A program made the position numbers and the translations under genes. Below the pieces are notes generated by a model. The model saw only the letters and a program-made list of their open reading frames with translations, was not told where the DNA came from and ran no database searches. Below, one piece after another: positions 15,743-24,266 of a stretch of 34,574 bases of DNA. This DNA comes from JBEKDJ01 sp050014415 (GTDB lineage: Bacteria > Desulfobacterota > BSN033 > UBA1163). Position 1 is the first letter of the stretch, and each line of letters opens with the position of its first letter. The DNA lies in the NCBI GenBank assembly GCA_050014415.1, contig JBEKDJ010000006.1:1-34574 (forward strand). Direction: 5' to 3'.

Positions 15743-17644
15743 ATGAGAGCAGAAGAGCAGATCACAGTCACATTCCCCGATGGTGTGAAACAGTCGATTC
15801 CTAAGGGAGCGAGGATTAATGAATTTTCTAACCACTGGGAGAAAGAGGCTGTGGCAGCACAAATGAACGGTTCCTTAGTTGACCTCTCTCACAGTTTGGA
15901 GAAGGATGCTTCGATCTCCTTCATCTCTATCCATTCGAGAAAAGGAATGGATATATTGCGCCATTCCGCAGCCCACGTCATGGCTCAGGCCGTGAAGGAG
16001 CTTTTTCCCACGGTGAAACTGACCTTTGGCCCCTCAACGGAGAATGGGTTCTACTACGATTTCGACTATGATCGAGCCTTCACACCACAAGATCTCGAAA
16101 AGATAGAAAAGAGGGCATCCGAGATCATCCGACAGGATCATCCATTTGTCCGAAGCGAGGTTTCAAAAGAGGAGGCCATCAAGGCGTTTCGAGAGATGGG
16201 TGAGACCTACAAGGTGGAGCATCTGGAAGAGCTCCCGGATCGTGTCTCCCTCTATCAGCAGGGGACTTTCTTGGATTTATGTGAAGGGCCGCATCTTCCT
16301 TCTACGGGAAGGATCAAGGCGCTTAAGCTTTTGAGCGTTTCCGGAACCTATTGGAGAGGGGATGCCCGTAACAAGGTCCTTCAACGGATTTACGGTACGG
16401 CATTTCCAGAGCCAAAGGCATTGGAAGAGTTTCTTCAAATGCTCGAGGAGGCGCGCAAACGGGACCATCGGAAGCTGGGCAAAGAGCTCGACCTCTTCAG
16501 CATCCACGAAGAAGTCGGTCCAGGTCTGGTGATCTATCACCCTAAAGGCGCCATGCTCCGGACAGTTCTGGAGGATTTTGAGAAGAAAGCGCATCTCAGA
16601 AGGGGATACCAGATCGTCATCGGACCACAACTGCTCCGATTGGACCTCTGGAAAATGTCCGGGCATTATGAAAACTATCGTGACAAGATGTATTTCACAA
16701 AAGTGGAGGATGCTGAATACGGGATCAAACCGATGAATTGCCTCGCCCACATGCTCATCTACAAATCACAGATTCGAAGTTATCGAGACCTTCCCCTGCG
16801 ATACTTCGAGCTTGGGACGGTACACCGGCATGAAAAATCCGGGGAACTCCATGGCTTGATGAGGGTCAGGGGTTTCACTCAGGACGATGCGCATATTCTC
16901 TGCCGGCCTGACCAATTGAATGATGAGATTTGCGCCATCATTGACTTCATCGATGATGTCATGAAGGTTTTCGGATTCGAATATGAGATGGAGCTGAGTA
17001 CCCGACCGGAGAAGTCGATCGGAGCAGATGAGGATTGGGATAGGGCGACGAACGCCCTGCTTGAAGCGCTCAAGGCGAAAAGCCTGTCCTTTGAAATCAA
17101 CGAAGGAGAAGGCGCCTTTTACGGTCCGAAGATTGATGTGAAGCTGAAGGATGCGCTCCACCGGAGGTGGCAATGTGCGACCATCCAGGTAGACTTCACC
17201 ATGCCTGAGCGGTTCGATCTCACCTATGTGGGGAGTGATGGCGAGCGGCACAGGCCGGTCATGCTTCACCGTGTGATCCTTGGCGCCATGGAGAGGTTTA
17301 TTGGTGTTTTGATCGAACACTTCGCTGGAGCCTTTCCCGTCTGGCTCGCCCCTATCCAAGCGATCCTCTTGACAGTGACAGACCGACATGTCCCTTATGC
17401 CGAGAGGATCTATGCTCAATTGATCGAAAAGGGAATCCGGGTTGAAAAGGATTTCCGCAATGAGAAGCTGGGATTCAAGATTCGGGAGGCACAGATTCAG
17501 AAAATCCCCTATATGCTGGTGATCGGGGATAGGGAGGAGAGAGAAGAGACGGTCTCCCCGCGGCACCGAAGCGGAGAGGCGATGAAAGGGATGGGAATTG
17601 AGGATTTCATCAAGAAGGTCGAATCAGAATATCCGTCGTTATGA
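15743..17644 (+). CDS. thrS: threonyl-tRNA synthetase
   Basis: The 633-aa protein has the expected order: TGS domain (ITVTFPDGVKQSIPKG, 1-62), the editing domain with HSAAH (His74, His78) and the later YCEGPH-like LDLCEGPHLP near 180, and the class II catalytic core, with GPGLVIYHPKGAMLR, KPMNCLAHMLIYK (zinc Cys), RYFELGTVHRHEKSGELHGL (motif 2), and LHRVILGAMERFI (motif 3). The anticodon domain closes the protein from about 540. It charges tRNA-Thr in the cytoplasm. No Shine-Dalgarno is obvious before ATG 15743; the hairpin at 15680-15734 occupies that place, which supports translational control. It heads the thrS-infC-rpmI-rplT-pheST-ihfA block. Confidence 0.97.
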   Translation: MRAEEQITVTFPDGVKQSIPKGARINEFSNHWEKEAVAAQMNGSLVDLSHSLEKDASISFISIHSRKGMDILRHSAAHVMAQAVKELFPTVKLTFGPSTENGFYYDFDYDRAFTPQDLEKIEKRASEIIRQDHPFVRSEVSKEEAIKAFREMGETYKVEHLEELPDRVSLYQQGTFLDLCEGPHLPSTGRIKALKLLSVSGTYWRGDARNKVLQRIYGTAFPEPKALEEFLQMLEEARKRDHRKLGKELDLFSIHEEVGPGLVIYHPKGAMLRTVLEDFEKKAHLRRGYQIVIGPQLLRLDLWKMSGHYENYRDKMYFTKVEDAEYGIKPMNCLAHMLIYKSQIRSYRDLPLRYFELGTVHRHEKSGELHGLMRVRGFTQDDAHILCRPDQLNDEICAIIDFIDDVMKVFGFEYEMELSTRPEKSIGADEDWDRATNALLEALKAKSLSFEINEGEGAFYGPKIDVKLKDALHRRWQCATIQVDFTMPERFDLTYVGSDGERHRPVMLHRVILGAMERFIGVLIEHFAGAFPVWLAPIQAILLTVTDRHVPYAERIYAQLIEKGIRVEKDFRNEKLGFKIREAQIQKIPYMLVIGDREEREETVSPRHRSGEAMKGMGIEDFIKKVESEYPSL

Positions 17645-17692
17645 ACGCATGATTGCAGATTGAGAAATCTGAAATCGACAATCTGAAATTAA
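17645..17692. repeat. hairpin-forming word repeat between thrS and infC
   Basis: GATTGCAGATTGAGAAATCTG and the following CAATCTGAAATTA contain CAGATT/AATCTG inverted pairs. The same words (GATTGCAGATT, AAATCTGAAAT) return at 20257-20320 and in part at 18700. Confidence 0.5.
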
Positions 17693-17693
17693 A

Positions 17694-17710
17694 GGGAGGT
17701 GGGTGAGATC
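17694..17710 (+). promoter_or_regulatory. Shine-Dalgarno and AUC start codon of infC
   Basis: GGAGGTG (17695-17701) is a near-perfect Shine-Dalgarno. Eight nt after its GGAGG core lies ATC (17708-17710) in the infC frame. The only conventional start nearby, GTG 17699, overlaps the Shine-Dalgarno itself and cannot use it. infC is known for AUU/AUC/AUA starts that let IF3 reduce its own synthesis. Confidence 0.65.
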
Positions 17711-18274
17711 GGAAGGGATGTTCGAATTAATCGAGAAATTCGAGCGAGGGAAGTGAGGGTCATTGACCCCGAAGGAAAGCAGCTAGGAATCTTACCATTG
17801 ATTGAGGCACTCCGCACTGCTACAAATTTCGAGCTGGACCTAGTGGAGGTCTCCCCGAAATCAGAACCGCCTGTCTGCCGGATTATGGACTATGGGAAGT
17901 TCAAATACCAGCAGAGCAAAAAGGCTCATGACGCGAAAAAGAAGCAGGCAGTCGTCCATCTCAAAGAAGTGAAGATGAGGCCGAAGACAGAGGAGCATGA
18001 TTTCCAATTCAAGCTCCATCATATCGAGCGGTTTTTGAAAGAAGGAAATAAGACCAAGGTGACCATCGTCTTCAGAGGCAGGGAATTAGCGCATCCCGAT
18101 CTGGGAAGAAATATGTTGGGCCGGATTGTCGAGGAGGCAAAGGATTGGGCAAAAGTGGAGCAGCCGCCCAAATTCGAAGGAAGAAACTTCGTCATGGTTT
18201 TAGCGCCTCTCCAGATTCAAAAATCCCAACAGAAAGCGGATCTTTCTCCCTCTCCCTCAGAAGGCGGAGGATAG
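17708..18274 (+). CDS. infC: translation initiation factor IF-3
   Basis: The product, about 188 aa from an AUC start, reads GRDVRINREIRAREVRVIDP at the N-terminus, LDLVEVSPKSEPPVCRIMDYGKFKY across the linker (family signature near 50-75), then KEVKMRPKTEEHDFQFKL and VTIVFRGRELAHPDLG in the C-terminal domain, which binds the 30S subunit and checks the initiator tRNA. The last 20 residues (QIQKSQQKADLSPSPSEGGG) go beyond usual IF-3 and come from a repeat-like stretch. The AUC start is an inference from spacing; a GTG at 17699 would add three residues. The rpmI gene follows after 209 nt. Confidence 0.93.
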   Translation: MGRDVRINREIRAREVRVIDPEGKQLGILPLIEALRTATNFELDLVEVSPKSEPPVCRIMDYGKFKYQQSKKAHDAKKKQAVVHLKEVKMRPKTEEHDFQFKLHHIERFLKEGNKTKVTIVFRGRELAHPDLGRNMLGRIVEEAKDWAKVEQPPKFEGRNFVMVLAPLQIQKSQQKADLSPSPSEGGG

Positions 18275-18483
18275 CTCAATGAACGAAACAAATAACCAAA
18301 CAGCAAATTCCAATCCCGCCAGGAGGGACCAAAGGAATCCCAATATCGAATAACCAGTCATTCAAGATTGTTTGATCATTGAATTTATCTATTGGTTATT
18401 ATTGGATGATGGGTGATTCACTTTTTATCTTGTTGTGATAAGTTCATTGCTCTCTGCTATTCTTTAACCAAAGGGAGGATAAC
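18275..18483 (+). other. infC-rpmI leader with inverted repeats
   Basis: AATAACCA (about 18349) and TGGTTATT (about 18392) form an outer stem enclosing TTCAA/TTGAA. Related words (AAATAACCAAAC, TTATTATTGG) repeat around it. In many bacteria ribosomal protein L20 represses the rpmI-rplT mRNA through a folded leader here, and this segment is in the right place, but I do not see the known L20-binding motif. Confidence 0.35.
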
Positions 18484-18681
18484 GTGCCGAAACTGAAGAC
18501 AAATCGAGGAGCAGCGAAACGCTTTAAGAAGACGGGGACGGGGAAGATTAAAGCTAAGAGGGCTTTTGCCCGGCATATCCTAACGAAGAAGTCGGCCAAT
18601 CGGAAACGAGGTCTCAGGTCCCCAAAAATCATCGCAAAAACGGATTTGAAAGGGATAAAGGCTTTGATCCCGTATATCTAA
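18484..18681 (+). CDS. rpmI: 50S ribosomal protein L35
   Basis: The 65-aa, very basic protein begins MPKLKTNRGAAKRFKKTGTG and has KAKRAFARHILTKKSANRKRGLR, the L35 signature. It is the usual length. It starts with GTG, 6 nt after the ribosome site GGGAGGA. It binds 23S rRNA in the large subunit. The gene sits between infC and rplT as in most bacteria. Confidence 0.96.
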   Translation: MPKLKTNRGAAKRFKKTGTGKIKAKRAFARHILTKKSANRKRGLRSPKIIAKTDLKGIKALIPYI

Positions 18682-18683
18682 TA

Positions 18684-18751
18684 GAATCTTATATTTTGGA
18701 TTGCAGACCTTAAACCCGAGATTTGAAGTCTTCAATCCACAGTCCATCATT
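18684..18751. repeat. hairpin-forming word repeat between rpmI and rplT
   Basis: GGATTGCAGAC and GTCTTCAATCC are inverted with one mismatch over 11 bp. GGATTGCAGA is shared in part with the thrS-infC and pheS-pheT gaps. Confidence 0.45.
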
Positions 18752-18767
18752 GGGAGGGGTATCAATC

Positions 18768-19139
18768 ATGCCAAGGGTAAGAAGTGGACCGAAAACAAGA
18801 CAGAGGAGAAAGAAGGTCCTCAAGATGGCGAAGGGTTATGTCGGAGGGCGAAGTCGACTCTACCGAACTGCCGTGGATGCGGTGCATCGGGCGCTGGCTT
18901 ATGCCTATCGAGATCGGAGGGCCAGAAAGAGAGATTTTCGAAGGCTGTGGATCACCCGCATCAATGCTGCTGCGAGGCTTCATGGCCTCTCCTACAGCCG
19001 ATTAATGAACGGCTTGAAGAAAGCCCATGTTGAGTTGGACCGGAAGATCTTGGCTGACTTGGCGGTGAGCGATCCGGGTGCCTTTTCGAAAATTGCTGAG
19101 ATGGTGAAAATGGGTGGTGTTGAGAGCAGACGGCAGTAG
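18768..19139 (+). CDS. rplT: 50S ribosomal protein L20
   Basis: The 123-aa basic protein runs MPRVRSGPKTRQRRKKVLKM, GYVGGRSRLYRTAVDAVHRALAYAYRDRRARKRDFRRLWITRINAA, and ends near LADLAVSDPGAFSKIAEMVK. This is L20 over its whole length with a short extra tail (GGVESRRQ). It binds 23S rRNA early in 50S assembly and usually represses its own operon. ATG 18768 has GGGAGGGG 8 nt upstream; an in-frame start at 18723 would only add repeat-derived residues. Confidence 0.96.
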   Translation: MPRVRSGPKTRQRRKKVLKMAKGYVGGRSRLYRTAVDAVHRALAYAYRDRRARKRDFRRLWITRINAAARLHGLSYSRLMNGLKKAHVELDRKILADLAVSDPGAFSKIAEMVKMGGVESRRQ

Positions 19140-19226
19140 GAAGCAAGAAGGAAACAGTAGACAGATAGCAGAAGGCAGAAAGCACAATCCAGTATCCGGA
19201 ATCTAATATCCGGTATTCAGTATCCA
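19140..19226. repeat. word repeat between rplT and pheS
   Basis: CCAGTATCCGGAATCTAATA is followed by TCCGGTATTCAGTATCCAG: three near-copies of TATCC(G/A)G spaced about 14 nt. Before it lies an A/G-rich tract with CAGTAGACAGATAGCAGAAG-type words. No pheM-like leader peptide was recognised. Confidence 0.45.
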
Positions 19227-19239
19227 GAAGAGGTTTCCT

Positions 19240-20256
19240 TTGTTAGAGGAATTGGAGAAGATCGAGAAGGAGACGGTGGCAGCGCTCTTGAAAGCGAAGA
19301 CCGAGAAAGAGGTCTCCGAGATCCGCGTTGTTTTTTTGGGGAGGAAGGGAAGTCTGACGCAGGTCCTCAAACGACTGGGAACCCTGCCGGAAGCAGACCG
19401 GAGGGAAATAGGCAAAAGGGCAAACCAATTGAAACTAGATCTGGAGATGAGGATCGAAGAGGCCCTTTCGCGTATTCGAGAGCAAGAAAGAAAAGAGGCC
19501 CTGGAAAAGGAGAGAATTGACGTAACGCTTCCGGGTAGGCAGATTCCCTTAGGAAAGAGGCATCCTCTCACCCGAACGCTAGAAGAGATTATCGATATTT
19601 TCTCTCACCTCGGCTTCGAAGTGGTGGAAGGGCCGGAAGTGGAGTTGGACTACTACAATTTTGAAGCCCTCAACATTCCAAAAGGGCATCCTGCCAGAGA
19701 AATGCAGGCCACTTTCTTCATTTCAGATGAGGTCGTTCTAAGAACCCATACCTCTCCGATGGAGGTGAGGACGATGGAAAAACATCCCCCTCCTGTGCGA
19801 ATCATTTCTCCAGGGACCTGTTATCGACGCGACTCGGATCCCTCTCACTCCCCAATGTTCCATCAAGTAGAAGGCCTTTTGGTGGACAAAGGGATCACTC
19901 TTGCAGACCTGAAAGGGGTGTTGACCTTCTTTGTACATGAGATGTTCGGCAAAGAGACAAGACTCCGATTTCGCCCCAGCTTTTTCCAATTCACAGAACC
20001 AAGCGCGGAGGTTGACATAGAATGTTTCATCTGTGGCGGAAGGGGTTGTGGGGTCTGTTCCAATACAGGATGGTTAGAGATTCTGGGTTCTGGGATGACA
20101 GACCCCGCTGTATTTGGATTCGTTCATTACAATCCTGAAGAGGTAACCGGTTTTGCATTTGGGATGGGCGTCGAACGCATTGCGATGCTCAAATATGGAA
20201 TCAACGATATTCGACTCTTCTTCACGAATGATCTGAGGTTCCTTAAACAATTTTAG
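19240..20256 (+). CDS. pheS: phenylalanyl-tRNA synthetase alpha subunit
   Basis: The 338-aa protein has the N-terminal coiled coil (about 1-90, LEELEKIEKETVAALLKA), then the class II catalytic domain: GKRHPLTRTLEEIIDIFSHLG, RTHTSPMEVRTM, GTCYRRDSDPSHSPMFHQVE (motif 2), RFRPSFFQFTEPSAEVDIEC, the cysteine-rich CFICGGRGCGVCSNTGW, and FAFGMGVERIAML (motif 3). With PheT it forms the alpha2-beta2 enzyme that charges tRNA-Phe. The start is TTG 19240, 6 nt after AGAAGAGG. Full length. Confidence 0.96.
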   Translation: MLEELEKIEKETVAALLKAKTEKEVSEIRVVFLGRKGSLTQVLKRLGTLPEADRREIGKRANQLKLDLEMRIEEALSRIREQERKEALEKERIDVTLPGRQIPLGKRHPLTRTLEEIIDIFSHLGFEVVEGPEVELDYYNFEALNIPKGHPAREMQATFFISDEVVLRTHTSPMEVRTMEKHPPPVRIISPGTCYRRDSDPSHSPMFHQVEGLLVDKGITLADLKGVLTFFVHEMFGKETRLRFRPSFFQFTEPSAEVDIECFICGGRGCGVCSNTGWLEILGSGMTDPAVFGFVHYNPEEVTGFAFGMGVERIAMLKYGINDIRLFFTNDLRFLKQF

Positions 20257-20320
20257 ATTGCAGATTTCAGATTGCGGATTGAAACTGCGAAAAGGAAATC
20301 TGAAATCCTAGTTCTGCTAT
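20257..20320. repeat. hairpin-forming word repeat between pheS and pheT
   Basis: GATTTCAGATT and GAAATCTGAAATC form an 11-bp inverted pair. GATTGCAGATT is shared with the thrS-infC gap. Confidence 0.5.
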
Positions 20321-20333
20321 TTTCGAGGAGTAG

Positions 20334-22742
20334 ATGAAAGTCAGTTTGAATTGGCTCAGGGATTATGTCGAGATTCACATGGAGGTGAAAGAACTCATCA
20401 ACCTCCTGACCATGGCCGGTTTGGAAGTTGAGGAGGCCATCTCAACGGGTGAGGGATTTGAGAAGATCGTTATTGCAGAGATTGATTCTATACAAAGGCA
20501 TCCCAATGCTGACCGGCTCTCATTGGTCGCGGTAAGGACCTTGGAGGAGAAATTCTCGATCGTCTGCGGTGCGACGAACATCAGAGAAGGGCAGAGAGTT
20601 CCATTGGCTCTCATAGGAGCCAGACTCCCGAACGGAGTCGAAATTAAGAGATCGAAGATCAGGGGCGTAACTTCCGACGGGATGCTCTGTTCAGAAACCG
20701 AGCTTAATCTGGGCCAGGACGCAAGCGGAATCATGACTCTTCCAGCCGATGCTCCTTTGGGTGTGAATTTGGGTGAAGCGTTTGGCTTGAAGGATACCGT
20801 TCTTGATATCAGCATCACACCCAATCGCCCAGACTGTCTTTGCATGATCGGGGTGGCGCGGGAGATTGCCGCCTTGACCCATCAGAGGGTGAGGTATCCG
20901 CCTCTCTCTCTTCCTGATCGCGGGGAAGAAATCCATCGAAAAACCTCTGTGACGATCTTAGACCCCGATCTTTGCCCTCGTTATGTGGCAAGGATGGTTG
21001 AGGGCGTGAAGATCGGTCCCTCTCCGCTTTGGATGAGAAATCGATTGGAAAAGGTAGGGATCCGTTCCATCAGCAATGTGGTCGATGTGACCAACTTTAT
21101 CATGATGGAATACGGCCAGCCTCTCCATGCCTTCGATTTTGAACTGTTGGAGGAGGGGAGGATCGTTGTTCGCAGGGCGGAAGCGGGTGAAGAGTTCATC
21201 ACCCTGGATGGAGTTCGGAGGATCCTGGATAATGAGACGCTCATGATTTGTGACGGGGTAAAACCAGTCGCCATTGCCGGTGTAATGGGTGGCCTCAATT
21301 CGGAGATCAAAGAGGATACGAAGGCGGTCCTATTGGAGAGCGCATATTTCGATCCGATGGCGAATCGAAGAACATCAAGGAGACTTGGTCTTGAGACCGA
21401 GGCGGCCTTTCGTTTTGGAAGAGGGATCGATTATGGCGGATGCCTTTCTGCAGCGAACCGAGCGGCACAGCTCATAGGGGAATTGGCCGGAGGAAAGGTA
21501 GTCGAAGGGGCGATTGACGGCTACCCCAAACCCATCAAACCGAGCCCAATCCGGTTGAGTGTCCGACGGGCCCTTCAGATCATAGGAACACAGATTTCTA
21601 CGAAGCATGTGAAGACTTACTTGGAGGATTTGGAATTACAAGTCCGAAAGGAAGATGAGGATACCCTCGTAGTGACTCCTCCTTCTTTTCGAGGGGATTT
21701 GGAGCGGGAGATCGATCTTGTCGAGGAGATTGCCCGACTGAACGGTTATGATCGGATCCCTGTTACAATTCCCAAGGGTTCTCCTTCATTAGAGAGAGCA
21801 AGCAAAGAGTTCCTTTTGGAAAGGAGGGCTGCGGAAGTTCTGATTCATCATGGTTATCACGAGGTCATTACTTATAGTTTCACCTCTTCCACTTCATCGG
21901 ATCTCATCAACCTAAGCCCTGACGATCCGAGGCGAAACCACCTTCAAATCCTCAACCCGTTGAGCGAGGATTTCTCGGTCCTGAGGACGACTCTTGTTCC
22001 GGGTCTGTTGGAGACCGCTGGCTATAATGTCTCGCGGAAAAATCCTAACCTCAAGCTCTTCGAGCTAAAAAAGGTCTTCCTTCCCCAAGAAGGGGAGAAA
22101 CTCCCTAGGGAAGTGAAATACCTTGCCGGCTTAGCCATGGGGTTTGACCAAGACCCCCATTGGGCGTCTTCTCCAAGGCTGATTGATTTCTATGATATCA
22201 AAGGTTGCATCGAAGATCTCTTGGAGGTTCTACAAATTGAGGGAGTCAAGTATAGTAGGGCAGAGGATATCCCTTACCTCCACCCTGGAAAGGCATCGAG
22301 GGTCATCCTTGGAAAGGAGGTGTTGGGTGTCTTGGGTGAGGTCCACCCCCAGATATTGAGCCATTATGAGATTCAAGGAAGGGCTTATCTTTTTGAGATC
22401 GATTTTGAATCGATGGCGAAATGGGCAGTGAAAGGAAAACGATTCCGGCCCTTGCCGAGATTCCCAGCTATTTACCGGGATCTTTCCACCGTAGTTGACA
22501 ATACCTTAGAGTCAGGAAAAGTGGTGGAGACCATCTGGACTTTTCGGCAGCCCTTCATCGAGGAGGTGAGCCTCTTCGATGTTTATCGGGGGGCGCCCAT
22601 CCCAGAAGGGAAGAAAGGGATCACTTATCGAATTCGGTACCAAGCGGAGGACCGGACCTTAACGGACGAAGAGGTGAATCAATATCATGAAGAGGTGATC
22701 TCCCGATTGAAGGATATCTTTCCACTGGAATTGAGGCAATAA
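20334..22742 (+). CDS. pheT: phenylalanyl-tRNA synthetase beta subunit
   Basis: The 802-aa protein has the complete PheT series: MKVSLNWLRDYVEI, the EMAP-type tRNA-binding domain (about 40-150, with HPNADRLSLVAV and GVTSDGMLCSE), DISITPNRPDCLCMIGVAREIAAL, the B3/B4 editing module (about 210-390, with NVVDVTNFIMMEYGQPLHAFD), the B5 domain (about 400-480), the catalytic-like domain (DLVEEIARLNGYDRIP onward) and the C-terminal FDX-ACB anticodon domain (RPLPRFPAIYRDLSTVVD, about 700-802). A GAGGAG ribosome site precedes ATG 20334. It acts with PheS in the cytoplasm. Confidence 0.97.
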   Translation: MKVSLNWLRDYVEIHMEVKELINLLTMAGLEVEEAISTGEGFEKIVIAEIDSIQRHPNADRLSLVAVRTLEEKFSIVCGATNIREGQRVPLALIGARLPNGVEIKRSKIRGVTSDGMLCSETELNLGQDASGIMTLPADAPLGVNLGEAFGLKDTVLDISITPNRPDCLCMIGVAREIAALTHQRVRYPPLSLPDRGEEIHRKTSVTILDPDLCPRYVARMVEGVKIGPSPLWMRNRLEKVGIRSISNVVDVTNFIMMEYGQPLHAFDFELLEEGRIVVRRAEAGEEFITLDGVRRILDNETLMICDGVKPVAIAGVMGGLNSEIKEDTKAVLLESAYFDPMANRRTSRRLGLETEAAFRFGRGIDYGGCLSAANRAAQLIGELAGGKVVEGAIDGYPKPIKPSPIRLSVRRALQIIGTQISTKHVKTYLEDLELQVRKEDEDTLVVTPPSFRGDLEREIDLVEEIARLNGYDRIPVTIPKGSPSLERASKEFLLERRAAEVLIHHGYHEVITYSFTSSTSSDLINLSPDDPRRNHLQILNPLSEDFSVLRTTLVPGLLETAGYNVSRKNPNLKLFELKKVFLPQEGEKLPREVKYLAGLAMGFDQDPHWASSPRLIDFYDIKGCIEDLLEVLQIEGVKYSRAEDIPYLHPGKASRVILGKEVLGVLGEVHPQILSHYEIQGRAYLFEIDFESMAKWAVKGKRFRPLPRFPAIYRDLSTVVDNTLESGKVVETIWTFRQPFIEEVSLFDVYRGAPIPEGKKGITYRIRYQAEDRTLTDEEVNQYHEEVISRLKDIFPLELRQ

Positions 22743-22770
22743 GGATTCCGAAGAAAGGAGGAAGCGAGCT

Positions 22771-23067
22771 ATGACGAAAGTCGATATCGTTGAAAACATC
22801 TATGAGAAGGTGGGTTTTTCCAAAAAAGAGGTGGCTAAGATTGTGGAGTCCATCTTCGACATCATCAAAGAGAACCTTCAAAAGGAGGAGAAGATCAAGA
22901 TCTCGGGTTTTGGGAATTTTGTCGTCCGGAGGAAGAGGGCAAGGCGAGGTCGCAATCCACAAACCGGGAATGACATTCAGATCACGCCCAGAAGGATTTT
23001 GACCTTTAAGCCCAGCCAGGTGTTGAAGGCAACCCTCAACCCTTCGGAAACACCACCGTCACCCTGA
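22771..23067 (+). CDS. ihfA: integration host factor alpha subunit
   Basis: The 98-aa HU/IHF-family protein starts MTKVDIVENIYEKVGFSKKE, has ISGFGNFVVRRKRARRGRNPQTGNDI with the DNA-intercalating arm and the RNPQTG signature (about residues 60-68), and ends RILTFKPSQVLK plus a short Pro-rich tail. IHF bends DNA strongly and assists recombination, replication and sigma-54 promoters. The place right after pheT is the classical ihfA position, which supports alpha over HU. ATG 22771 follows AAAGGAGG. Confidence 0.93.
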   Translation: MTKVDIVENIYEKVGFSKKEVAKIVESIFDIIKENLQKEEKIKISGFGNFVVRRKRARRGRNPQTGNDIQITPRRILTFKPSQVLKATLNPSETPPSP

Positions 23068-23199
23068 TGGTATGCGTGGATCGTGTTGGTGAATGGTGAA
23101 CTGGAACAATACTGAAGGATTGAGAAGCAAGAGATATTCTTGGCCGCGAATCACGATTCACGAAACACGAATGATCAGGTTATCTTGAGAGGAGGAACC

Positions 23200-23595
23200 T
23201 TGGCCAGGTTACTCAAGATTCGGGAATATGAAAATTCCATCTCTTCCGAAAGACTCTACTATCGGATTGGAGAAGTGAGCCGAATCACCGGTCTTAAACC
23301 TTATGTTCTCCGCTATTGGGAATCGGAATTCAAAGTGATCAAGCCTCATAAGGAAGGGTCCTTTCAACGGCTCTACAGAAGAAAAGACCTAGACCTCATC
23401 CTGAAGATCAAAAAACTTCTTTACGAAGAGGGTTTTACGATTGCCGGAGCGAAGAAAAAGATCCGGGATATGGAAAGAGCGGAAAATAGCCAGATGCAAT
23501 TGAGACTGGTTGAAAGAGAAACGAATGGGAAGGACAATGAGTTGCTGGTTGCCATTCGGGAGGAATTGAAGGGTATCAGAAGGATGTTGGAATAG
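23200..23595 (+). CDS. MerR-family transcriptional regulator
   Basis: The 131-aa protein has a MerR winged HTH near the N-terminus: YYRIGEVSRITGLKPYVLRYWESEF (about 20-45), then KPHKEGSFQRLYRRKDLDLILKIKKLLYEEGFTIAGAKKKI (about 47-87), and a short helical tail. No metal-binding cysteines are present. The start is taken as TTG 23200, 6 nt after AGGAGG; the frame extends 20 codons upstream, but those codons come from a gap repeat (CACGATTCACGAAACACGAA) and have no ribosome site. It follows ihfA by 132 nt, as in many deltaproteobacteria, and probably belongs to the same transcript. Its target is unknown. Confidence 0.88.
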   Translation: MARLLKIREYENSISSERLYYRIGEVSRITGLKPYVLRYWESEFKVIKPHKEGSFQRLYRRKDLDLILKIKKLLYEEGFTIAGAKKKIRDMERAENSQMQLRLVERETNGKDNELLVAIREELKGIRRMLE

Positions 23596-23596
23596 C

Positions 23597-23759
23597 TTGC
23601 TTAATAGCCAATAGATCGGCATAGACTTTTGAGATAGAATCGTATATATTGATTAAAGGAAAAATGGAATGATGGTTTTAGACTCATAGAGAAAATAGCC
23701 CATCATTGCAAGATCCATTATTCCAGTGTTCCATCGCATCATCATTCCATTATGTTCGT
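23597..23759. other. gap before tRNA-Pro with inverted words
   Basis: GGAATGATGG (about 23665) is answered by CCATCATTGC (about 23700), and the words ATTCCA/ATCATTCC recur up to 23750. No clear tRNA promoter could be picked out. Confidence 0.3.
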
Positions 23760-24211
<452 letters not shown>

Positions 24212-24226
24212 TGGCATGGAATTTGC
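24212..24226 (+). promoter_or_regulatory. sigma-54 promoter
   Basis: TGGCATG-GAAT-TTGC fits the RpoN consensus TGGCACG-N4-TTGC with one mismatch and exact spacing. A preceding CC and the following GTAAAATT are also acceptable. Expected start of transcription is about 24238, 29 nt before the HTH gene and its GAGGTAA ribosome site. Confidence 0.6.
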
Positions 24227-24266
24227 GTAAAATTAGGAAAAGATAAAACAAATTGAGGTAATTTAA

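Noticed and set aside
23140..23199. Upstream extension of the MerR regulator (MAANHDSRNTNDQ...)
   Set aside because: The codons come from a repetitive gap sequence and there is no ribosome site, whereas TTG 23200 has AGGAGG at the right distance.
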